Below the pieces are notes generated by a model that saw only the letters and a program-made list of their open reading frames with translations, was not told the origin of the DNA and did not search any database. A stretch of DNA of 64,000 nt, taken from positions 3,466,174 through 3,530,173 of the forward strand of contig NZ_CM001841.1 of the NCBI RefSeq assembly GCF_000365305.1, written 5' to 3'. Each line of letters begins with the position of its first letter. Position 1 is the stretch's first letter. Below are positions 40,422-49,384 of the stretch, one piece after another. This stretch comes from Dickeya dianthicola NCPPB 453. Lineage in GTDB: Bacteria > Pseudomonadota > Gammaproteobacteria > Enterobacterales > Enterobacteriaceae. The position numbers and the translations under genes were made by a program.

Positions 40422-41846
40422 ATGACTCACACCAAAAGCCATACCGCAAGTACACCTGAAGCAGAGCCGTCGCCACATTACGAAAGCAGCGGGCACAGCC
40501 TGCTGACCCTGGATAACGCCGGGCCGATCCAGATGGGATTTTGGGTGCCCAATCGGGTATGGGCCACCGCCAAATTTTTGATACCGCTGCGCGAACATAT
40601 CGCCAAAATAAAACGGGACAATACCCTGACGCCGATGCTGCCGGTGCTCCAGAACTTTAAAAACTGGGTGACTAACCACAGCGTCTACCGCATGTGGCTC
40701 AATAGCATGATCGAACAGTCCAACGCCTATGTCGCCTCCCTGCCCGAATCCACCCGCAAGGAAATCAGCGACGATGGCGACGTCATCTGGATAGACGACT
40801 ACGACAGCTTCTTCGAGATCCTCAATGAAATCATCACCACCTCGCCGTCGTTCAACACCACCGCACAAGTCGGGACACCGATGAATGCGTTTCTGGCGGT
40901 AGCGATGGGGACAGAAGCGGGCGTGGCGCTGTTCCACGACGCGACGTTCAATCAGCAGTTCCGCCAGGTGTTGGACGCCTGGAACAGCTTCCTGAAAAGC
41001 AGCGCCTCACTCGACAAACTCGATATCGCACAGCCGGAAAAACCCGGCTCCTGGATCGCCAAAGCCGCATACCAGGCCGGTGTCTGGCACCAGATGCAGC
41101 ACGATCCCAACCTACCGGGTTACGGTTTCGCCAGCTGGAACGATTTCTTTATCCGCCAGTTCGTACCCGGCGCGCGCCCCTTCCAGGGCGACCCGAACAC
41201 CCAGGTAGATATCGGCTGTGAAACCACGCCGTGGCGCCATGCCGACCAGTTGCAACTGGAAAGCCGGTTCTGGGTCAAAGACATCCCCTATTCGCTGCTC
41301 GACTTGTTCGGCGGGCAGCGGCAATGGGCCAAACTGTTCGAGGGAGGGCAGCTCTATCAAGGTTTTCTCTCCGCCACCCACTATCATCGCTGGAACGCGC
41401 CGCTGGACGGTTTTCTGGTGCGTTCCTGGGTCGAACCGGGTACTTACTTCGCTCAGCGTCCAGGGCAGGGTGAAGATCAGGGCACCTGGGAAGGCACCGA
41501 GTCGCAACCTTACCTCGGCCATGTGGCCGCGCGCGCGGTGTTTATCTTCCGGCACAAGACCTGTGGCTACGTGGCGCTGATCTGCATCGGCATGGTGGAA
41601 GTCTCCAGCTGCGTGATCGAACCCAGCACCTTTATCGTTGAAGAGAGCGCTGAGCCGGTCAGCATCACCCGCGGCGTCGAAATCGGTCACTTCGAATTCG
41701 GCGGCTCGACTCACATGATGATCTTCCAGAAAGATCGGGTGGCGCTGGAAAAATGGGCCATCGACGCCGCCCGTCACCGCAACGATCAAAATCCCGTCCC
41801 GCTGGGCAGCGTGATCGCCACCGCGTTGGATAGCAAAGGCCAATAA
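40422..41846 (+). CDS. Phosphatidylserine-decarboxylase-like protein, probable pyruvoyl decarboxylase
   Basis: The 474-residue soluble protein has an extra N-terminal domain (about 40-210, LPVLQNFKNWVTNHSVYRMW) and a C-terminal decarboxylase domain (about 235-465). The domain shows WNDFFIRQFVPGARPF, HYHRWNAPLDGFLVR and EIGHFEFGGSTHMMIF. The last matches the autocleavage site, where the serine of GGST would become the pyruvoyl cofactor. This two-domain layout resembles PSD-like enzymes that act on free amino acids, such as fungal PsiD, rather than the membrane enzyme Psd. The true substrate is unknown. The ATG follows GAGAGGAA. An EutE-like dehydrogenase gene follows after 440 bp. Confidence 0.8.
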   Translation: MTHTKSHTASTPEAEPSPHYESSGHSLLTLDNAGPIQMGFWVPNRVWATAKFLIPLREHIAKIKRDNTLTPMLPVLQNFKNWVTNHSVYRMWLNSMIEQSNAYVASLPESTRKEISDDGDVIWIDDYDSFFEILNEIITTSPSFNTTAQVGTPMNAFLAVAMGTEAGVALFHDATFNQQFRQVLDAWNSFLKSSASLDKLDIAQPEKPGSWIAKAAYQAGVWHQMQHDPNLPGYGFASWNDFFIRQFVPGARPFQGDPNTQVDIGCETTPWRHADQLQLESRFWVKDIPYSLLDLFGGQRQWAKLFEGGQLYQGFLSATHYHRWNAPLDGFLVRSWVEPGTYFAQRPGQGEDQGTWEGTESQPYLGHVAARAVFIFRHKTCGYVALICIGMVEVSSCVIEPSTFIVEESAEPVSITRGVEIGHFEFGGSTHMMIFQKDRVALEKWAIDAARHRNDQNPVPLGSVIATALDSKGQ

Positions 41847-42287
41847 GCGCCCGCACTGGGCTCCGGCTGCGGCCCAGGCAGCAGCCGGAATCCGCTCCAC
41901 ATCATCACCGACGGTTTCTTTTCTGTTAATCAGGCGTTTCTTTTTTTCGTGATCCCTTTCACCTTTTCCCGCCGGATGCCGATTTTTGTTATTCGCTTCG
42001 GCGCGCCGTTGTCACAATGACCGCAAGTCAACACAGGAGACATCAGACCGGGCCCGTCAGACGGGCGAGGTTTGAATAATGGAAGGGTTCTCTCAAGGAT
42101 GAGATTCCCCCCGAGCGCGGCGGAATAACGCCAACCGCTCATCGGCGCCCCGTTTTTCCATGCCGCTACAGGCGTGGCCTGCACCTGCCGTACCGGACGC
42201 CGTCCGACCTGAACCAGACACCGAATTCGCATCCGTACTTTTGACTAACGTGGTTTAAACAGGTGACATAACAAGAGGATAGACCCT
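41847..42287. other. Non-coding stretch between decarboxylase and dehydrogenase genes
   Basis: No supported gene in 440 bp. CCGGCTGC/GCAGCCGG near 41866-41892 could form a hairpin, without a T run. A promoter for the dehydrogenase gene is likely in the second half but not identified. Confidence 0.45.
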
Positions 42288-43667
42288 ATGGAACACCCCG
42301 TAATTGAACCGATGGTACCGATGCCCGCCCCAGTGATGTTTGATGCGCCGAGCGGTATTTTCGACTCGCTTGACGATGCGGTTCAGGCCGCGGCGCAGGC
42401 CCAGCAACAGCTGACCAGCGTTGAGTTGCGCCAGCAGGTGATTAAAGCTATTCGCGTGGCGGGCGAACGCTACGCACAGGTGCTGGCGGAAATGGCGGTG
42501 GCCGAAACCGGCATGGGCCGCGTAGTCGATAAATACATCAAAAACGTGTCTCAGGCGCGCCATACGCCGGGAATCGAATGCCTGTCGGCGGAAGTGTTGA
42601 CCGGCGATAACGGCCTGACGCTGATCGAAAACGCGCCCTGGGGCGTCGTTGCCTCGGTCACCCCGTCCACCAACCCGGCGGCCACGGTAATCAACAACGC
42701 CATCAGCATGATCGCGGCAGGCAACAGCGTGGTGTTCGCGCCCCACCCGTCGGCGAAAAACGTGTCGCTGCGCACCATCAGCCTGCTTAACAAAGCGATT
42801 GTCGCAACAGGCGGCCCGGAGAACCTGCTGGTCAGCGTCGCCGACCCGAATATCGACACCGCGCAACGCCTGTTCCGCTACCCCGGCATCGGCCTGCTGG
42901 TGGTCACCGGCGGTGAAGCGGTAGTGGAAGCGGCGCGCAAGCATACCGACAAACGGCTGATCGCCGCCGGGGCGGGCAACCCGCCGGTGGTGGTGGATGA
43001 AACCGCCGACCTCCCGAAAGCCGCCCGCGCCATCGTCAAAGGCGCCTCGTTCGACAACAACATCATCTGTGCCGACGAGAAAGTGCTGATCGTGGTGGAC
43101 AGCGTGGCCGACGCGCTGCTGGAAGAGATGCAGCGCAACCATGCGGTGTTGCTCACGCCCGAACAGACCGAACGGTTGCTGGCGGTGCTGCTGAGCGATA
43201 TCGACGCGCAGGGTAAAGGCCGCGTCAACCGCGACTATGTCGGGCGCGACGCCGCCAAACTCGCCGCCGCCATCGGGCTGGAGGTCAACGAGCATACCCG
43301 TCTGCTGCTGGCGGAAACCGACGCCGGCCACCCGTTCGCCGTCACCGAATTGATGATGCCGGTGCTGCCGGTGGTGCGGGTGAAGAACGTGGATGACGCC
43401 ATCGCGCTGGCGGTCACGTTGGAAAGCGGCTGTCGCCACACCGCGGCGATGCACTCCACCAATATCAGAAACCTGAACCGGATGGCCAATGCCATCAATA
43501 CCAGTATTTTCGTGAAAAACGGCCCTTGCATCGCCGGGCTGGGATTGGGCGGCGAAGGCTGGACCTCCATGACCATTTCGACGCCGACCGGCGAAGGCGT
43601 CACCTCTGCCCGCACGTTTGTGCGCCTGCGTCGCTGTGTGCTGGTGGACATGTTCCGCATCGCGTGA
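42288..43667 (+). CDS. EutE-like CoA-acylating acetaldehyde dehydrogenase
   Basis: The 459-residue protein is closely colinear with E. coli EutE, which oxidises acetaldehyde to acetyl-CoA. Conserved stretches include ENAPWGVVASVTPSTNPAAT, KGASFDNNIICADEKVL (catalytic Cys), and GEGWTSMTISTPTGEGVTSA. The first about 22 residues are proline-rich (MEHPVIEPMVPMPAPVMFDA) and lack the amphipathic helix that targets EutE into the ethanolamine microcompartment. No shell genes are nearby. Good ribosome site AAGAGGA. An EutR-like regulator follows on the same strand. Confidence 0.9.
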   Translation: MEHPVIEPMVPMPAPVMFDAPSGIFDSLDDAVQAAAQAQQQLTSVELRQQVIKAIRVAGERYAQVLAEMAVAETGMGRVVDKYIKNVSQARHTPGIECLSAEVLTGDNGLTLIENAPWGVVASVTPSTNPAATVINNAISMIAAGNSVVFAPHPSAKNVSLRTISLLNKAIVATGGPENLLVSVADPNIDTAQRLFRYPGIGLLVVTGGEAVVEAARKHTDKRLIAAGAGNPPVVVDETADLPKAARAIVKGASFDNNIICADEKVLIVVDSVADALLEEMQRNHAVLLTPEQTERLLAVLLSDIDAQGKGRVNRDYVGRDAAKLAAAIGLEVNEHTRLLLAETDAGHPFAVTELMMPVLPVVRVKNVDDAIALAVTLESGCRHTAAMHSTNIRNLNRMANAINTSIFVKNGPCIAGLGLGGEGWTSMTISTPTGEGVTSARTFVRLRRCVLVDMFRIA

Positions 43668-43883
43668 ATACGTTCATCTCGTTATTGCCGTTGGTCAATC
43701 GCCGACGGCAATACCACTCGTCACAGCCACAAGGGAGATAAACCAAGGGAGTGATAAGAGGACGGGCCAGCCAGAGAGAGAAGGTAAAGTGTGCTTTAGC
43801 GCCTGTTCCTCCAAAACCGAATGCCGTATAACGGGTGATGCTTTGCAGACCCTGCCCGACATTGTCACGGAGGTGAGCTGACG

Positions 43884-44927
43884 ATGAAACACAATCCGGT
43901 CAACCTGCATCATCTGGATGCAGTGCGCCGTCTTCCGGCAACAACAGCGGCGTCGCCGGGCGATAACGTGCATCAGCGCCAGACTCAGGACGTCTACGCC
44001 CAGTCCCGCACCATTACCGCCTGGCAGCAGATTTACGACCAGGTTTCGCCGGGGCATTTCAACGGCGAGCTACAGGAAATCCTGCTCGACGGCATCCAGC
44101 TTTGTCATGAATACACCAGCCTGGCGCTGCGCCAGTCCTGCATGGTATGGCCAGATTCCTTCTGGTTCGGCATTCCGGCCCGCCATGTCGGGACCGGTTT
44201 TATCGGCTCCCATCCCATCAGCAACGGCGCGATTGCCGTCAGCCCCGGCGGTAAGGAGTTCGAACTGAACACGCCGGATGACTACGCCATTCTGGGGGTG
44301 GTGGTTTCCCGCGACGAACTGCTGCAATACACCGACGTACTGGAAGAACCGGAGCACCTGACCCGCCTGCTGGCGCAAAGCGCCACGCTGCTGGTGGAGC
44401 CGCGCAGGCGTGAGATCTTCTGGTCGTTTGTGCGCGAAGCGCTTTGGTATGGCGGCCATGAACCGCAGCGCCTGCGGCATAGCAATGCGGTCAAGGTGTT
44501 GAAGCACAACCTGCTGACCACGGTGATCTCGTTTCTGGAAAGCGCTCAGCCAGCCGTCGCCGGCACCGCGCACACCGACAAACGCATCAGCTACCGCAGC
44601 CTGATCGGCCGCGCCAGAGAATACGTCCTCAGCCAGCAGTCGGAACCGGTCACCGTGCTCGACCTGTGCCGCCGCCTGCACGTCAGCCGCCGCACGCTGC
44701 AAAACGCGTTCTGCGATGTGATGGGGTGCGGCCCCAACGCCTGGCTGAAGATGATCCGCCTCAACGCGGTTCGCCGCGAGCTGGTCAGCCCGTATTCCCG
44801 CCACCGCACCGTGCAGGATGCCGCCATGCAGTGGGGGTTTTGGCACCTGAGCCAGTTCGCCTGCGACTACCAGCGGCTGTTTGATGAAAAACCATCGGTG
44901 ACGTTGAAGTCCAGACTGGCAGGGTAA
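43884..44927 (+). CDS. EutR-like AraC-family transcriptional activator
   Basis: The 347-residue regulator is colinear with EutR, the ethanolamine/cobalamin-responsive activator of eut operons. It has the N-terminal DNVHQRQTQDVYAQ and ITAWQQIYDQVSPGHFNGEL segment, LDLCRRLHVSRRTLQNAF (first helix-turn-helix) and DAAMQWGFWHLSQFACDYQRLF (second). The ATG at 43884 follows GGAGGTGAGCTGACG. It probably controls the dehydrogenase gene upstream and perhaps the decarboxylase; whether the effector is ethanolamine is unknown, because eutBC are not in the window. Confidence 0.87.
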   Translation: MKHNPVNLHHLDAVRRLPATTAASPGDNVHQRQTQDVYAQSRTITAWQQIYDQVSPGHFNGELQEILLDGIQLCHEYTSLALRQSCMVWPDSFWFGIPARHVGTGFIGSHPISNGAIAVSPGGKEFELNTPDDYAILGVVVSRDELLQYTDVLEEPEHLTRLLAQSATLLVEPRRREIFWSFVREALWYGGHEPQRLRHSNAVKVLKHNLLTTVISFLESAQPAVAGTAHTDKRISYRSLIGRAREYVLSQQSEPVTVLDLCRRLHVSRRTLQNAFCDVMGCGPNAWLKMIRLNAVRRELVSPYSRHRTVQDAAMQWGFWHLSQFACDYQRLFDEKPSVTLKSRLAG

Positions 44928-44970
44928 GTGAAAAACAACGGTACGCTGAAACAAGGAAGGTAGGTAGGTA

Positions 44971-44992
44971 TTGCCGGATTTTCACCCGGCAA
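44971..44992. terminator. Hairpin between convergent eutR-like and yjiA genes
   Basis: TTGCCGG/CCGGCAA with an 8-base loop, between two convergent genes. T runs are weak, so termination is only likely. Confidence 0.45.
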
Positions 44993-44999
44993 GCATAGA

Positions 45000-46007
45000 T
45001 CACGCATTCAGCGCATCAAACGCGTGGCGGATGTCGTCTTCCGGCAACCGGATGCCGATAAACACCATCACGCTCTCGCGCGATTCATCGGCGCGCCATG
45101 CCCGGTCCCAGTCGGCGCTGTAGAGCCGCTGCACCCCTTGAAACAGCAGGCGACGGTCATCGCCGTCGATCGCCAGCACGCCTTTATAACGCAGCAGGTT
45201 GTCGGCGCAGTTCAGCAACAATTGCTCCATCACCACCGATACCGCCGCCATCTCCACCGGACGCGTCAGCCGTACCACCAGCGAGGTGATGGCGTTATCC
45301 GCTTCGATCAACGGCCGAAAACGCGGCAGAGAGACTGACAGGCGATCGTTGAGCATGAAACCGTCGACGCCAAAGATCTGGCGGTGGTCGATCTGGCCGT
45401 TGGTCACCCGATGCAGGCTGGCCCGCGCGTTGATGCGCGTCAGCCTTGCCTCCAGCGCCGAGGTATCGCCCGCCAGGTCGGTCTTGGTCAGCAGTAAACG
45501 GTCGGCATAGCCCACCTGCGCCTGCGCTACGGTATGCAGGCTTAACTGTTCGTCGGCGTGTACCGCATCCACCAGCGCGATCACCCCGTCCAGCAGGAAA
45601 CGCTGGCTCAGGCGTTCGTCGGAAAAAAACGTCTGGATGACCGGCCCCGGATCAGCCATACCGGTACATTCAATCACCAGCCGGTCGAACGCCAGTTCGT
45701 CACGGTCGATGCCGTCCAGCAGGTCATGCAGCGCGTCGGACAGCTCGTTAGCGCTGCTACAGCAGATACAGCCGTTGCTCAGCGTGGTGATGCGGGTCGC
45801 CCGGTCGCCCAGCAAGGCGTCATCAATCGCCACCGCGCCGAATTCATTTTCAATCACCGCGATCTTTTCACCGTGGTCGGCATACAGCAGGTGCCGCAAC
45901 AGCGTGGTTTTACCGGCGCCGAGAAAGCCGGTGAGAATAGTCGCAGGTAATACCGTCTCAGGTAATACATCTACAGGTAATACATCTGCGGATAATGAAC
46001 GGGTCAT
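45000..46007 (-). CDS. yjiA: G3E-family GTPase YjiA
   Basis: YjiA is a COG0523 metal-binding GTPase related to CobW, thought to insert or deliver metal. The 335-residue product has Walker A GFLGAGKTTLLRH, the metal-binding NGCICC motif, GMADPGP and TKTDL, and the C-terminal YSADWDRAWR block. Compared with E. coli (318 residues) it has about 20 extra N-terminal residues, made by a 15-bp repeat encoding DVLPV/DVLPE/TVLPA. It follows yjiX and btsT on the same strand, as in E. coli. Confidence 0.92.
   Translation of the reverse strand: MTRSLSADVLPVDVLPETVLPATILTGFLGAGKTTLLRHLLYADHGEKIAVIENEFGAVAIDDALLGDRATRITTLSNGCICCSSANELSDALHDLLDGIDRDELAFDRLVIECTGMADPGPVIQTFFSDERLSQRFLLDGVIALVDAVHADEQLSLHTVAQAQVGYADRLLLTKTDLAGDTSALEARLTRINARASLHRVTNGQIDHRQIFGVDGFMLNDRLSVSLPRFRPLIEADNAITSLVVRLTRPVEMAAVSVVMEQLLLNCADNLLRYKGVLAIDGDDRRLLFQGVQRLYSADWDRAWRADESRESVMVFIGIRLPEDDIRHAFDALNA
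45944..45988 (-). repeat. Three-copy 15-bp in-frame repeat at the 5' end of yjiA
   Basis: CAGGTAATACATCTN units (plus-strand reading) lie at 45944-45958, 45959-45973 and 45974-45988, the first with three changes. They encode a five-residue repeat of the type DVLPx near the N-terminus of YjiA, before the GTPase domain. Confidence 0.93.
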
Positions 46008-46040
46008 AATCGAAAAAAACTCCTTGTCGCGCCCTGACGT

Positions 46041-46244
46041 TCAACAGCACCGGAAACCGCCTTTGCCGCTGCCGCCGTAGCGTGCCTGCTGGCGTTCGCG
46101 GAAAAACTCCTCGTAGCTCATGATGTCTTTGCCGGGGTGGTTGGTCTGCATGTGCTGCACATAGTTATCGTAATCCGGGATGCCGACCAGCATTCTGGCG
46201 GCCTGCCCCAGATATTTTCCCGCTTGCCCAAGGTTTCCGAACAT
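46041..46244 (-). CDS. yjiX: YbdD/YjiX family protein
   Basis: The 67-residue DUF466 protein is typically encoded right after CstA-family transporters; its role is unknown. It has [19 protein letters not shown] and [15 protein letters not shown], and ends FRCC. It sits between btsT and yjiA and is likely cotranscribed. Confidence 0.92.
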   Translation of the reverse strand: MFGNLGQAGKYLGQAARMLVGIPDYDNYVQHMQTNHPGKDIMSYEEFFRERQQARYGGSGKGGFRCC

Positions 46245-46331
46245 ATCGCCCTCTCTTTATCTGCACCGACAGAACAGGAACGCCGGCAGGCCCGTACAGG
46301 TGCCTGCCGGCGACGTCATCCCCGCAATCGG

Positions 46332-48479
46332 TCAGTGATGGGATGAGGTCTTCACGCCGCCTTCCGGCACCGGCACATACGGTGTTTCCCGGTCGGAGCG
46401 TTCCGACGAGTTTCGCACATTCAGCGCGGTGCGGATGCCATAGAAAATTATGCTATACACCACCACCAGAAACAAAACGCTCAGTACAGCATTAGTGTAG
46501 TTGTTAACGACAATGTGATGCATGTTGGCAATCTGCTGTGCGCTCAGATCGGTGCCTTCGGCAATACGCTGTTTGTAAACCCGCGCCAGATACAGGAAGC
46601 CTTCCATCTGCGGATTATTGCTAAACAGCTTCAGCCCCAGCGCCCAGGTGGTGCAGATAAGCAGCCAGACCGCCGGCAGCATCGTCACCCAAATGTAGCG
46701 AGTACGCTTCATCTTGATCAGCACCACCGTGCCCAGCACTAGCGCCACCGCCGCCAGCATCTGGTTGGAGATACCGAACAGCGGCCACAGGCTCTTGACG
46801 CCGCCGAGCGGATCCACCACGCCCTGATACAGCAGGTAGCCCCACAGGCCGACGCAACCGGCGGTGCCGACCATGCCCGCCACCAGTGAATCGGTCTTTT
46901 TCAGGAACGGGACGAAGTTGCCCAGCAGGTCTTGCAGCATAAAGCGGCCGGAACGGGTGCCGGCATCCAGCGCAGTCAGAATGAATAGCGCTTCGAACAG
47001 GATACCGAAGTGATACCAGAAGCCCATATTGGCGCTCGGGATGATCTGATGGAACACATAAGCGATACCCACCGCCAGCGTCGGTGCGCCGCCGGCGCGG
47101 TTCAGTACCGACGGTTCGCCGATGTCCTTCGCGGTTTGCAGGATCTGCTCCGGCGAAATCACAAAACCCCAGGAGCTAACGGTGGCCGCCGCCTGCGCGG
47201 TGACGTCGTGCAGTTGCGCCATAATCGCCGGCGCATTGGCGCCGCCCAGCTCGTGCAGGTTAGGCATGGTGATGCCCAGCCCCATCGGCGGGGTGTTCAT
47301 GGCAAAATACAGACCCGGTTCGATGATCGACGCGGCGACCAGCGCCATGATGGCGACAAAGGACTCCATCAGCATCGCGCCGTAACCGATGAAACGGGCG
47401 TCGGTTTCGTTGGCCAGCAGCTTCGGCGTAGTGCCGGAGGCAATCAGCGCATGGAAGCCCGATACCGCGCCGCAGGCGATGGTAATAAACAGGAACGGGA
47501 ACAGCGCGCCTTTCCACACCGGCCCGGTGCCATCGATAAACTGCGTCATGGACGGCATTTTCAGCTCGGGATTGATGATAACAATGCCGATCGCCAGACC
47601 GACGATTACCCCGATTTTCAGGAACGTCGCCAGATAGTCGCGCGGCGCCAGAATCAGCCACACCGGCAACAGCGCGGAGATGAAGGCATAGCCGATCAGC
47701 GCGAAGGTGATGGTGGTGTCTTTGAAGGTCAGCGCCGGGCCCCAGTACGGGTCGTGGGCGATAACGCCGCCGAACCAGATCGCCAGCAGCAGCAACACGA
47801 TGCCGATGACAGACACTTCCCCCACCCGGCCGGGGCGCAGGAAGCGCATATAGATGCCCATAAACAGCGCAATCGGCACAGTGGAGCAGACGGTAAATAC
47901 GCCCCACGGGCTTTCCGCCAGCGCTTTCACCACGATCAACGCCAGTACCGCCAGAATGATGATCATAATCAGGAAGCAGCCGAACAGCGCGATAGTGCCG
48001 GGTATCGGCCCCATTTCCTCTTTGATCATTTCCCCCAGCGATACGCCGTTGCGGCGGGTCGACATGAACAGCACCATGAAGTCCTGCACGGCGCCCGCCA
48101 GTACCACACCGGCCAGCAGCCACAGGGTGCCGGGCAGGTAGCCCATCTGGGCGGCCAGCACCGGCCCCACCAGCGGACCGGCACCGGCGATGGCGGCAAA
48201 GTGGTGGCCGAACAACACATTGCGGTTGGTCGGCACATAGTTGAGCCCGTCGTTGTTGACCACGGCGGGTGTGGCGCGGTTAGCGTCAAGTTGCATCACC
48301 TTGCGGGCGATATACAGACTGTAGTAACGGTAAGCGACCAGGTAGACCGCCACCGAAGCGACCACGATCCACATCGCGCTGACATGTTCGCCGCGACGCA
48401 GCGCGACCACGCCGAGACAACTGGCCCCGATGAACCCCAGTAACGCCCAGGGAAGATGCCTGAGAAGTTTATCTTTCAT
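46332..48479 (-). CDS. btsT: Pyruvate/proton symporter BtsT (CstA family)
   Basis: BtsT is a high-affinity pyruvate importer. The 715-residue product (E. coli 716) has many hydrophobic segments and starts MKDKLLRHLPWALLG; signature stretches are GHHFAAIAGAGPLVGP, AGVVLAGAVQDFMVL and SGTTPKLLANETDARFIG, ending VPVPEGGVKTSSHH as in E. coli. The frame extends 37 codons upstream across probable BtsR sites, so the inner ATG (after AAGAAGAG) is used. In E. coli transcription is induced by BtsSR in response to pyruvate. Confidence 0.96.
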   Translation of the reverse strand: MKDKLLRHLPWALLGFIGASCLGVVALRRGEHVSAMWIVVASVAVYLVAYRYYSLYIARKVMQLDANRATPAVVNNDGLNYVPTNRNVLFGHHFAAIAGAGPLVGPVLAAQMGYLPGTLWLLAGVVLAGAVQDFMVLFMSTRRNGVSLGEMIKEEMGPIPGTIALFGCFLIMIIILAVLALIVVKALAESPWGVFTVCSTVPIALFMGIYMRFLRPGRVGEVSVIGIVLLLLAIWFGGVIAHDPYWGPALTFKDTTITFALIGYAFISALLPVWLILAPRDYLATFLKIGVIVGLAIGIVIINPELKMPSMTQFIDGTGPVWKGALFPFLFITIACGAVSGFHALIASGTTPKLLANETDARFIGYGAMLMESFVAIMALVAASIIEPGLYFAMNTPPMGLGITMPNLHELGGANAPAIMAQLHDVTAQAAATVSSWGFVISPEQILQTAKDIGEPSVLNRAGGAPTLAVGIAYVFHQIIPSANMGFWYHFGILFEALFILTALDAGTRSGRFMLQDLLGNFVPFLKKTDSLVAGMVGTAGCVGLWGYLLYQGVVDPLGGVKSLWPLFGISNQMLAAVALVLGTVVLIKMKRTRYIWVTMLPAVWLLICTTWALGLKLFSNNPQMEGFLYLARVYKQRIAEGTDLSAQQIANMHHIVVNNYTNAVLSVLFLVVVYSIIFYGIRTALNVRNSSERSDRETPYVPVPEGGVKTSSHH

Positions 48480-48502
48480 AGTGTTTACTCTTCTTATGAT
48501 GT

Positions 48503-48519
48503 AGTCACATATCGTGACT
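48503..48519. promoter_or_regulatory. Inverted repeat in the btsT leader
   Basis: AGTCAC (48503-48508) and GTGACT (48514-48519) are separated by five bases, about 25-40 bp upstream of the btsT start. It has the size of an operator; the binder is unknown. Confidence 0.4.
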
Positions 48520-48577
48520 GTAAGCGTGCCACAAGTCGGGAAATAGCTGAATTTGGGCCAGCGGTCGGATAAGCCGA

Positions 48578-48605
48578 TGACCGGTCGCATACCGGAATAA
48601 GCGGT
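48578..48605 (-). promoter_or_regulatory. Putative BtsR direct-repeat site before btsT
   Basis: On the minus strand ACCGCTTA (48598-48605) is followed 12 bp later by ACCGGTCA (48578-48585). The BtsR (YehT) element is known as a direct repeat of about ACCRCTYA with a similar spacer. The second copy has two mismatches. Confidence 0.5.
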
Positions 48606-48658
48606 GACGGATGTTGACTTAAAAGGCGGGTTAGCCCGAACACTCGCGGGCTGGGCTT

Positions 48659-49384
48659 TCAGCCTTTAAGGCCGAGCAGTTGCTTGAGGGTTTTCAGGTA
48701 GCGGCGGCTGACCGGCAATGCCTGGCCGCTTTTCAGCAGAATCTCCGCCTGACCGCTCTCCTCCAGCCGGATTTCGCGCAGATGGTCCATATTGACCAGA
48801 TACTGCCGATGACAACGCACCAGCGGGGTGCGGCTTTCCAGCGTTTTCAGGGTCAATTCGGTAAAGCACTCTTCTCCCTGCGGGCCGGTCACATATACCC
48901 CGCTCTGCCGCGAGCTGGCAAACTGCACTTCGCTGCTTTTCATCAGGTAGATTCGGCTATGCCCGGTGCAGGGGATGTAGTCGAGGCCGGCCTGCTGGTC
49001 AGACAGCTTGTCGATATTCTGCGCAGGGCGTTCCCGGTGCAGGTTGCGCAGGGTCTTCGTCAGTCGCGGCGGGTCAATGGGTTTGAGCAGATAATCAAAC
49101 GCCTGTTCCTCAAACGCCTTGATGGCGTATTCGTCGTAGGCGGTAGTGAACACGATGTAGGGCATATTATCTGGGTCGATCATGCCGATCATCTCCAGCC
49201 CGCTGATGCGCGGCATCTGAATATCCAGAAACACCACGTCGGGATGCAAGCGGTGGATGGCGCCGATCGCTTCCACCGCATTCGCGCATTCGCCCACCAG
49301 TTCAAGGTCGTCATCCTGTTCCAGCAGGCAACGTAGGTTGTCCCGCGCCAACGGTTCATCATCAACAATCAGCACGGTCAGCAT
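48659..49384 (-). CDS. btsR: LytTR response regulator BtsR
   Basis: The 241-residue regulator has a receiver domain ([27 protein letters not shown] with the phospho-acceptor Asp at about 54, and conserved Lys in LLKPID) and a C-terminal LytTR DNA-binding domain (about 135-238; [18 protein letters not shown]). It is colinear with E. coli BtsR (YehT), which activates btsT. It overlaps the end of btsS. In E. coli the btsSR and btsT loci are far apart; here they are adjacent. Confidence 0.94.
   Translation of the reverse strand: MLTVLIVDDEPLARDNLRCLLEQDDDLELVGECANAVEAIGAIHRLHPDVVFLDIQMPRISGLEMIGMIDPDNMPYIVFTTAYDEYAIKAFEEQAFDYLLKPIDPPRLTKTLRNLHRERPAQNIDKLSDQQAGLDYIPCTGHSRIYLMKSSEVQFASSRQSGVYVTGPQGEECFTELTLKTLESRTPLVRCHRQYLVNMDHLREIRLEESGQAEILLKSGQALPVSRRYLKTLKQLLGLKG

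Noticed and set aside
47010-48443. A 477-codon plus-strand open frame rich in Arg, His and Gln
   Set aside because: Antisense shadow of btsT; composition is typical of the complement of a hydrophobic protein gene.
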